64,000 nucleotides of DNA. It comes from Monodelphis domestica (taxonomy: Eukaryota > Chordata > Mammalia > Didelphimorphia > Didelphidae). Every line of letters begins with the position of its first letter. Within the stretch, counting starts at the first letter, position 1. Below are positions 55,688 to 64,000 of this stretch, in pieces. The notes beneath the pieces are model-generated. The model was not told where the DNA came from, did no database searches, and was given only the letters and a program-made list of their open reading frames with translations. A program made the position numbers and the translations under genes. The DNA lies in assembly GCF_027887165.1 (NCBI RefSeq), contig NC_077232.1:11022257-11086256 (forward strand). The letters are read 5' to 3'.

Positions 55688-56337
55688 GGTGGAGATGGTT
55701 GGCTCCTGTGGCTCCGGACTTGGAAAGGCTGGGAGTGTTTTGGGACCAGCAGGAACCACAGGGCTATTTGTGTCCTGAAAACTGGCAAACCCCTCCCTGA
55801 GATTCAGTCAGGTGATGTCAGAGGAAAGATTGATGGAGTCCCCACCTCCGTTCTAAATCCCACTTCTGGCAGTTCTCAATGAAGATTCTCCTCTGGGCCT
55901 CAGGCTGGATTGGATGCTCTCCATGTTCTCCCCACTCTCTCTCCAAAGGGCTGTGGCTCCTCAGGACAGGAATCTCTGGCTGACATCATCTGGAGGCCCA
56001 GCTCTTCCTCTTAGAAGACTGGGAACTTTCTCTCTCTCTTGGTAGATTGTGGGGAGAGATCAGTGCCTGCTCTGCTCTTTCCAGGCTTGGTGGTCCAGAG
56101 ACAGAAGATGCCCCTTTTCTCAACTAACCCAAGTGGGAGGTGAAAACTAGAGAAGAGAAGAACTCCTGGTGCTGACTTCAGATTCTGTATAGTGGACAAG
56201 AGACACTTCTAAGGTATCCTCCTCCATCTAATGGATGCTCCTTTGACTAGATCTGACTCACTATTAATTACAGATACCAAATTAAAACCCTTCTGGGCGC
56301 CCCCTTCTTTACACGTATCAGATTAGCTACTAGGACA

Positions 56338-56921
56338 TGTCACAGCCCCCAAATTTAGCCCTTGCTGAAGCCTCTGGTTTTCCTGAGTTGTCTTTTCCCC
56401 CAGACCCGCCATATGTAGCTGCTGAGCATATCTCACCTCAGGAAGATGTGCTGTGAGCATGGCCTAACAATAGTCCTTTGTATGCGTACATTCAGCTGGA
56501 ACTCCACTGCTATCCATCTGTTACTGTCCAAACCAGGGAGAACGACCATGGCAGCTCTGAGTTATGGAAAGCACCTGAGGGAGCCCCATCCTAGCCAACA
56601 TGGCTCTGCCAGGAAGAGGCTTTCAATCAGCAGCCCAAACTGACTGTCCCCCTCTTTGATGCTGGCCAAGCCCTGAGAACAGAGATCTCGGGGTTGGCCA
56701 AACTCTGTCTTGTCCCTGAGTAAAGGGCACCATTATTACAGCTTGACTGTCTTTGATCTGCCCCAAGGATGTGTATGAAGGCTGGACATTCAGAGTTAGA
56801 GTTCAGTAAGAGTTTTACCTTCAATGCTTTTGCTTGTCCTTTATTCAACAGAATAAAACTTTAAAGCACCTGCAGGGTACTTTGGGTTATTCTAGTGTCC
56901 CAGTTGAGTGGGTGGTTAACA
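56338..56921 (+). mobile_element. Solo LTR (family a), copy II
   Basis: TGTCACAGCCCCC to GGTGGTTAACA, about 584 bases, orthologous by duplication to 6236-6828. Confidence 0.75.
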
Positions 56922-57339
56922 GTAAGAGGTGTCAGCAGTGTGATTAGAAGCCTGGCCAAAGAAGCCCAGCATCTGGTTCAGTGTGAGGTGCAGGTACCTA
57001 CGGAGGCTCATTGCATTGCATCTCACTGAACTTGAGCCCCATTGGCTGGTGAGTGTCCTTTTCCTCTCCAGTTTCTGAGCTTCTGTCTCTTTCAGCTGAG
57101 TCCTTTTGTTTCCCTTTATTTTTTTAATTTAATTTAAGGATCTTGGGTATTGCACTGAAGGGATGACCTTGTCCTACCCCTTCTGAAGGGAAGACTTTGT
57201 CCAATCCTTTCAATCTGGAAGTCTTGTTGATTTTTCATTGAAAATTTTAAACTTTTGGTGAAGTGTTTTTATTAAAAAATACAAAAACCCCCCAAAACAA
57301 CCACAACAACAAAACCCTTACTTTTCATCTCAGAATTAA

Positions 57340-57500
57340 TACTATGTATTGGCTCCAAGGCAGAGGAGTGGTAAGGTCTAGGCCATGGGGTTTAAGTGAC
57401 TTGCCCAGGGTCCAACAGCTGGGAAGTGTCTGAAGCCAGATTGGAACCCAGGACCTTTGGTATCTAGGCCTGCCTCTCAATCCCACTGAGTTACTCAGCT
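57340..57500 (-). repeat. Marsupial tRNA-derived SINE, minus strand
   Basis: Counterpart of 7215-7400, with GACTTGCCCAGGGTC-ACAGCTG and GAACCCAGGACCT blocks. Confidence 0.75.
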
Positions 57501-57820
57501 GCCACCAACTGTTTTGACTTTTGGAAACAGGGACCGTTGAGGATTTTCCCTCTTTAATTGTGGTTTTGGAAATTTGGAAACTACATATTTAGTCCATGGA
57601 GGATACTTGCAAATTTCTCAAACTGTTGGCATAATCTAACTAAAGAAAATCCTTGTTGTTGCTGGCCCACTTGGGGTATGTTTGACCATGACTAAAATAA
57701 ATTTTATAAAAATGAGCTTAAGAAAGAAAATGCTGCTGCCTGGAGGGACTGCTTCTTAGCAAATGGGAATTAGAAACCGTTAAAAGAGAAACCCAAAATC
57801 ATTTGGCTATGGTAAAAAGC

Positions 57821-57892
57821 AGGGGTCCCCTAACTATGGCCCTTGGGCCACATATGAACCTCTGAGGCTATTCCAATTTCTCTTTTCCACAG
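57821..57892. repeat. hAT-type DNA transposon end fragment
   Basis: CAGGGGTCCCCTAACTATGGCCCTTGGGCCACATATG resembles the terminal part of mammalian hAT-Charlie elements (CAGGGGTCCCCAAACT-type end). Only one end is visible. It lies between duplicated blocks beta and gamma, where copy I has the 12-kb L1 complex. Confidence 0.5.
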
Positions 57893-59207
57893 CTGATAAA
57901 GAACTTTTCCTGTGCAACAATTGATTGTGCCTCCTGAATGAGGAAGAATTGGTATAAGATTATGCTGTCACCACTACCTCCAGGCTTCTGGAAGCAGCAA
58001 ACTTTCCCCCAGGCCACTTAGTCAAGCAGAATTGGAAGTAGTTGCCAGAGCCCATGAATTATCAAAAGATAAATACAATTTAACTGTTGGGAAAATATAA
58101 GGAAGCTAAATATAAGGAAGTTAAAAGTATCCATGCCTGAAGTTATGATTAAGTGAAATTATGTTATTTGAGGTAAAAATTCTTGTTACTGTAATTTACT
58201 ATTGTTTTGAGTTTTGATTATGGGAACATAGTCTGAATTGTCCTAAAGCCAATAGTAGAAGATGGCACATGCTGCATCCTAAAAGAGGTTACAGGTAGAT
58301 GCCTGGATATCTATTCCTAGGAGAAGATTTGAGGATGACCTTAGCATGGACTAAGGGAGGACCTTCTTGACTGATTTCCCTTATTATTCTGATTCTTTTC
58401 TGAACAGGATATTTCTCCACCTGGTCAATTCTCAGCCTTGCTTTTGATTCCCTGATATGATATAATTGGCTATTAGATATGACTTTGTTTTTTACCATTT
58501 TTAATGTATGACGTTATTCTACCCGTATTCCTCCTTTTTTCCCTTTCATAGCAAATTTCTATAGTCAAGTCAGATAAGTGGTAAAAGTTTTGTAAATATA
58601 GAATTAAATATATTAATTTGTAAGTTGATACTGGAACATCTCTGAATTACAGTAAGAGTATATAAGTATGAAATAAATAATGAAATTTAATCTGTGGCAA
58701 AATTATAATACAGAGTGCTGATATTCTTCTAACAGGAAATTAGATAAAGTAATAAGATATAAATTCAGTGTAAATGTTTTCTAGTTAAATGGATTAATAT
58801 GCATCAGAAAGCAACAGTGTTAGCTTTTTTCTTCAAACAATGATATCCATGTGCATATGATTGGCTTCCAAATGTATCTAGTATGAAATTCAGGTTTTGA
58901 GTTTGCTTTCCTAATAAGTTCTCAAAATTGGATTAAGAATTTACAGGTTAAGTAATATTGATTATTAAAAAGAAAGTGAATTTATTTATCCATTTTAGTC
59001 ACATTATAATTTATTTTTAATATTTTTTTCATCTCCAGAATTTTTCCCAGCATTCCTTCCCTCTACCACTTCATATAAGAAATATTAAAATGTTGTTTTT
59101 ATTTTACCTTATTATTTGGGGATTCCTATTTATTTTTCATTTTAATCTTTTATTAGAAAGATTTTTATTTTTTTCCAATGACATATAATAACAAATTTCC
59201 AGATAAA
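57893..59207. repeat. Segmental duplication block gamma, copy II, with inverted spacer
   Basis: Positions 57893-58890 are collinear with 19930-20932, including the left arm of the inverted repeat (about 58769-58890). From 58891 to about 59207 the sequence is the reverse complement of the copy I spacer (21226 back to about 20925). The right arm is missing. A short unassigned stretch (59208-59240) follows. Confidence 0.85.
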
Positions 59208-59240
59208 TTTTTATGAAGTTATGTCAGAGATATTGTCTGC

Positions 59241-60103
59241 TGTAACCACAAAAAATATGGGTTTTAAGACTGTGAATTGCCAAAACTGTAAAAATAATTT
59301 TAATGTCTTGATTTTTATCAAAAATAAGTGGTCACCATGGGAAAAATTCCCCAATATGAAATACCAAAGTCAGCTGGGTTTTATGGAGATTTTAATTAAT
59401 ATAAATTAAGGAATTAAGGGAAGGGAGAGGGACAGAGTAAGAGGAAATAGTAGGAAAAGGCCTAGGCCAAATGGCCTAGGCCTAAGCCTAAGCCTTGAGA
59501 GACTAGTCAGTCTTTTATTCACTCACCACAAGATTTTGTCCCAAGCAAAACTCCAACTAAGTTCAGAGAGCTAGCTCCTCCACACTAACTCCAAAGCTCC
59601 AACTACCCAAACTCCCTGAACTGGTCCAGACAGCTCCTTTTAAAGAGAAATTTCTCTTATGTCACCTCCCCTAAATTTTCACATCTACCAATCACAGTAG
59701 ACTTTTCCCACAGAACTGTCCATTCTTAATTCACATCTTCTTTTGTTATCACCTTCTCTGAGTAGACTAAAACTTCACACCTCTTGCTAAGCTTGGCCTT
59801 TTAAAGTTGCTTGACCTTTCAGTGATTAATTTAACCTTTATAGGTACTTAGCACCCTTTTGTATTAGATCTAAAAGTAGACCTAACTTAAGGTTCTAGCT
59901 TTACTATAAGTATGAGTTGGGGACTTTTCATTGTTCAGTAAGGAGCTTACAACTTTATCCTCCCCTAAAGTATGCCTAAGTATGGGTGGAGTAATGTTAA
60001 AATTCCCAATACATTCCTGATCAAGTACCTCCATTTGTTACAATAAGGGAATAGCCTTAACCAAAAGTTCTAAGTTAGAGTCTGAGCAGTTTTAAGATTC
60101 ACA
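59241..60103 (-). mobile_element. Solo LTR with CTGC target duplication
   Basis: 863 bases, TGTAACCACAAAAAAT to AGATTCACA, flanked by CTGC at 59237-59240 and 60104-60107. Closely related to 63052-63923 over the full length. Confidence 0.9.
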
Positions 60104-60713
60104 CTGCCTTCCTCCCTTCCCTTCTCCCTCCCAGAGCTGACAAGCAATTTGATCTGGGTTATACATGTATTATCATATACAATATTTCCATATTGATCAT
60201 TTTTGTAAGAGAATAATCATATAAAACCCAAACCTCAAAACCCAAACCCAAATAAACTAAAGTGAAAAACTGCATGCTTTCAGCTGCATCCTGACTCCAA
60301 CAGTTCTTTCTCTGGAGGTGGATCGATAGTGTTCATTGTCCTAAGTCCCTCAAAAGTGTCCTGGATCATTGTACTGATGGGAATAGTCAAGTCTATCATA
60401 GCTGATCACTCCATAATATTGCTGTTACTGTTTTAATGTGCATTTCTCTAATCAAGAGGGATTTAAAACATTTTTGTATAATTATTGGTAGTTTTGATTT
60501 CTTCATCTGAAAATTGCTTATTCATATCATTTGACCATTTGTCAAATGGGGAATGACTTATAAGTTTGAGTTAGTTCTCTCTATATTTGGGAAATGAGAC
60601 CTTGATTAGGGAAATTTGTTGTAAAAATTTTGGCAAAGTATCCTTTCCCTTATAATCTTGAATGCATTGGTTTTGTTTGTACGAAACCTTTTAAATGAAT
60701 ATAGTTGAAACTA
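60104..60713 (-). mobile_element. L1 3'-end fragment, minus strand
   Basis: The reverse strand reads the end of L1 ORF2 (near 60440: the counterpart of ATAATCAGAGAGATGCAAATCAAAAC) and part of the 3'UTR. Much diverged. Directly abuts the plus-strand L1 below. Confidence 0.65.
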
Positions 60714-61486
60714 AGAAGATTTCCAAGTATTTATAAAGAAAAGGCCAGAACTAAGTGGAAAGTTTGATATCCAAACACAAAGATCAAGAGAAACATGAAA
60801 AGGTAAATAAGAAAGAGAGGGAAAAGGGGAAAAATGTTTTTTTATTCAAAGTTTCTTCTTTAAGGGCTACAACTGGTCAAATTATATATATTAATATATG
60901 TGGAAAATGTTATTTGTAACTCTCAAAAGTTATATTCACTATTATAGTAATTAGAGGAGTTATTCACAGGAAGAGATTGGGGCATTAAGGGCTATAAGAT
61001 GATATGCAAAAAAAAGAAGAAAAAGCGGGGAATCAAAGATGGCACCAAGAGATACTTAAAGAAATAAAAAAATAGGATAATTTTTATCACACAAAGATAT
61101 ACATGAGAAGGGGAGGGGAAGAATACTCTTATAAGAAAGAGAGAAGAGAGTGCTAATAGGTAACACTTAAACCTTACTCTCAGTGAAATCAATTCTGAGA
61201 GGGAAGAGCATCTAGATCCATTGGGGCCTTGAATTCTATCTTATCCTACAGGGAAAGTAAGAAGGGAAAACTAAGGGGGATAGGGGGGAGGGAGTAAAAA
61301 AAGGAAAGGAAAGAGAGTGGGGAGTGAACTTAACAGACCCTAAAAAAACAAGAAGGGGAAAAAAGGGAGGGGTCAGAAAGGGAAGCATATCAAGGGAGGG
61401 GATTAGGGGGATCAATTAGAAGTAAACCACTAGTTTAAAAAGATATAGCAAAAGAAGAAAGGACAGAACAAGGAGATGATATCAAA

Positions 61487-64000
61487 ATGCTGGGAAATAC
61501 AGAAGTGATAGTCATAATTTTGAATGTGAATGGGATGAACTCACCCATACAATGAAAACAAATAGGAGATTGGATTATAATCCAAAATCCTACCATATGT
61601 TGTCTACAAGAAACACACCTGAGGTGGGTAGATACTCACAAGATCAGAATCAAAGATTGGAGCAAAACCTATTGGGCCTCAACTGACAGAAAGAAGGCAG
61701 GAGTTGAAATCATCATATCTGACAAAGCCAAATTAAAAATAGACTTGATTGAAAGGGATAGTGAAGGTAAATACATCCCGATAAAAGGTATAAAAAAGTA
61801 TAGACAATGAGTAAATATCAGTAATCAACATGTATTCGCCAGATGGTATAGCATCCAAATTTCTAAAGGAGAAACTAGTGGAATTGAAGGAGGAAATAGA
61901 TAGTAAAACTATACTAGTGGGAGATCTGAACCTACCACTATCAAATTTAGATAAATCAAATCAATAAATAAATAAGAAAGAGGTAAAATGTGTGAATCAA
62001 ATCTTAGAAGAATCAAAATAGTGTTAATAGACATATAGAGAAAAATAAATTGAGACAAAAAGGAATACACCTTCTTTTCAGCAGAACATGGTACATTCAC
62101 AAAGATTGACCATGTACTAGATCATAAGAACATGGCAAACAAATGCAGAAAAGCAGAAATAATAAATGCAGCCTTTTCATATCATAATACAATAAAAATA
62201 ATGATCAATAAGGGTACATGGAGAGCCAAATCAAAAATTAATTGGAAATTAAATAAGATGATTCTCCAAAATTGGTTAGAGAATCAATCATAGAAACAGT
62301 TAAAAATTTCATTGAAGAAAATGACAATGATGAATCATCCTTTCAAAATTTATGGGATGCAGCCAGAGCAGGGGAAACTTTATATCCTTGAGTTCATATA
62401 TTAACAAATTAGGGAGAGCAGAGGTCAATGAATTGGACATGCAAATCAAGAAACTTGAAAGTGAACAAATTAAAAATCCCCAGAATAAAATTAAATTAGA
62501 GATCCTAAAAATTAAGGGAGAAATTAATAAAATCAAAAGTGAAAGAACTATTGAACTAATAAATAAGATTAGAAGCTGGTATTTTGAAAAAACAAACAAA
62601 ATAGGCAAAGTACTGGTCAATATAATAAAAATTAGGAAAGATGAAAACCAAATTAACAGTGTCCAAGATGAAAAGGGAGAGCTCACCTCCAATGAAGAGG
62701 AAATTAAGGCAATCATTAAAAACTATTTTGCCCAATTTTATGGCAATAAATATGTCAATCTAGATGATATGGATGAATATTTACAAAAATATAAATTGTC
62801 TAGATTAACAGAAGAAGAAATAAAATTCTTAAATAATCCCATATCCTAAAAAGAAATTGAACAAGCCTTCAAAGAACTCCCTAAGAAAAAAATCCCCAGT
62901 GCCTGAAGGATTCACAAGTGAATTCTATCAAACATTCAATGAACAGCTAATCCTGATACTATACAAACTATTTGAAATAATAAGCAAAGAGGGAGTTCTA
63001 CCAAAATCCTTTTATGACACAAATATGGTACTGATTCCAAAGTCAGGCAGGTGTTATAATTAAGAATGGTTGGCATAAACTGTGACCGCGAAAATGTGGT
63101 TTCAAGACAGAGTCTTGATTTTATCAAAAATAAAGTGGTCGCCATGAGAAAAATTCCCAAATATGAAATACCCAAGTCAGCTGGGTTTTATAGAGATTTT
63201 AATTAATACAAATTAAAGAATTCATGAAAAGGAGAGAGAGAGAGTAAGAGGAAATAATGAGAAAAGGGGTAGGCCAGCCTAGGCCAGCCAAGGCCAGCCT
63301 AGGCTTTAAGCCTTAAGAGAGAGATCAGTCAGTTTTTTATCAACTCACCACAAGATTTGTCCCAAGTAAGACTCTAGTGTTCAGAGAAACCCACCAGTTC
63401 AGCTCCTGAGCTCCACTTCAGATTCCAAGGCTAAAATCCTTCAGAGAGAGTTCTCTCAGAGAGAGTTTTTTCAGAGAGCAGTTTCCTTCTCTCAGCTTCT
63501 GACCTCCTTTTAAAGAGAATTGTCTCCTATGTCACCTCCCCTAAGTTCTCACATCTACCAAGCACAGTAGACATTTTCCAAAAGACTGACCATTCTTAAT
63601 TCACACCTGAGTAGACTAAAACCTCACACCTCTTTTGTTAAGGCTTGTCCCTTACAAGTTTGCAAGTTGCCTGACCTTCATAGGTACTTTGCACCTTCCT
63701 AAAAATAGACTTAGCTTAAGACTTTTGCTTCACTATAAGTATGAGTTAAGTACTTTTTCATTGTTCAGTAAAGAGTTTACAACTTTATCTTCCCCTAAAG
63801 TATGCTTAAGTATGGGTGGAATAGAGTTCTCACATTCCTGACTAAGTCCCTTCATTGTTTAAAATGGGGAATGGTCTTAACCAAATCTTCTGAAGTAGGG
63901 TCTGAGAATTTTTAAGACTCACACAGGTCAAAAATGGAAAAAGAAAACTATAGACCCATCTCCTTAATGAACATAAATGCAAAAATCTTAAATAGGATAC
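61487..64000 (+). pseudogene. L1 ORF2 remnant (endonuclease to start of reverse transcriptase)
   Basis: ATG at 61487 ([20 protein letters not shown]), then the CCLQETHLRW block, SDKAKLKIDLIERDSEG, and from 62352 a 165-codon open piece covering the linker (KLGRAEVNELDMQIKKLESEQI, ..[16 protein letters not shown]..). The RT start is at 62857-63050. Several stops and frameshifts break it, for example near 61965-61967, near 62275-62295 and at 62846-62848. A solo LTR sits within the RT region. Confidence 0.8.
63052..63923 (-). mobile_element. Solo LTR in the L1 ORF2, with CAGG target duplication
   Basis: 872 bases, TGTTATAATTAAGAATGG to AAGACTCACA, flanked by CAGG (63048-63051 and 63924-63927). 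The L1 sequence is continuous when the LTR is left out of the reading. Same family as 59241-60103 and, more distantly, 21568-22579. Confidence 0.92.

Larger units (their letters stand above)
55375..57823. repeat. Segmental duplication block beta, copy II
   Basis: Collinear with 5250-7712. Includes exon 1 (55630-55687), its upstream DNA, a family-a solo LTR and a minus-strand SINE. This copy retains the exons 2 and 3 side, which lies to the left outside the homologous block. Confidence 0.8.
60714..64000 (+). mobile_element. L1 fragment, plus strand, from the end of ORF1 into ORF2, continuing past the window
   Basis: Starts in the last part of ORF1 (FQVFIKKRPELSGKFDIQTQRSRET, stop TGA at 60796-60798). 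It has the purine-rich inter-ORF region (about 60820-61486) and then ORF2. It is interrupted by a solo LTR at 63052-63923 and resumes at 63924. The sequence matches the old elements better than L1-A. Confidence 0.85.

Noticed and set aside
60104-61000. Twin-priming inversion of one L1
   Set aside because: The inverted piece comes from the 3' end of an L1 while the plus piece begins upstream in ORF1; twin priming would invert the more 5' part. Two separate elements are simpler.

Overview
The window looks like a gene-poor, AT-rich stretch of marsupial nuclear DNA, probably from an opossum-like or related metatherian. The evidence is marsupial-type LINE-1 elements, tRNA-derived SINEs carrying a GGCAGCT-GG-AGCTCA-type head, and many solo LTRs of class I-like endogenous retroviruses. 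There are no bacterial or organelle features. Nearly everything is transposon, but the DNA under the insertions is a tandem segmental duplication carrying remains of a small secreted-protein gene.

Layout. Copy I of the duplicated unit occupies about 1.6-7.7 kb and 19.9-21.3 kb. It is interrupted by an old minus-strand L1 (7.9-19.05 kb), which itself holds a solo LTR and a full-length plus-strand L1 (L1-A, 10.9-17.4 kb) with both ORFs intact. Then come a broken minus-strand retrovirus fossil (21.3-25.7 kb) and a partial third copy of the unit (25.7-27.2 kb). From 27.7 to 43.7 kb there is a stack of nested insertions: LTR, second LTR, old minus-strand L1, and two younger plus-strand L1s. One of these is full length (L1-B, ORF1 intact and ORF2 broken). 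The other is a 5'UTR-plus-ORF1 piece that stops before ORF2 (L1-C). Copy II of the unit runs about 43.7-59.2 kb and is interrupted by a solo LTR and a broken retrovirus fossil (45.1-52.6 kb). The window ends with a solo LTR, an L1 3' end, and a plus-strand L1 that carries another solo LTR and runs off the edge.

Host gene. On the minus strand of copy II (55.69-54.08 kb) I can build a three-exon model: a signal-peptide exon, a 128-base exon open only in the joining frame, and a short last exon with stop and AATAAA. It predicts a secreted peptide of 65 residues with one cysteine and one N-glycosylation site. The exon plan resembles secretoglobins (uteroglobin family), but the family is not established. 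Copy I keeps only exon 1, one base different; copy III keeps only upstream sequence.

Most interesting points: the small secreted gene; the intact L1-A with a short 3' transduction; the ORF1-only L1-C with target-site duplication but no poly(A), joined at a four-base microhomology; tandem 5'UTR repeats in three different L1 promoter types; a 120-base inverted repeat whose spacer is flipped between the two duplicated copies; and a hydrophobic leader ORF in front of gag in two retroviral fossils. All calls come from reading the sequence by eye; no database search was possible.
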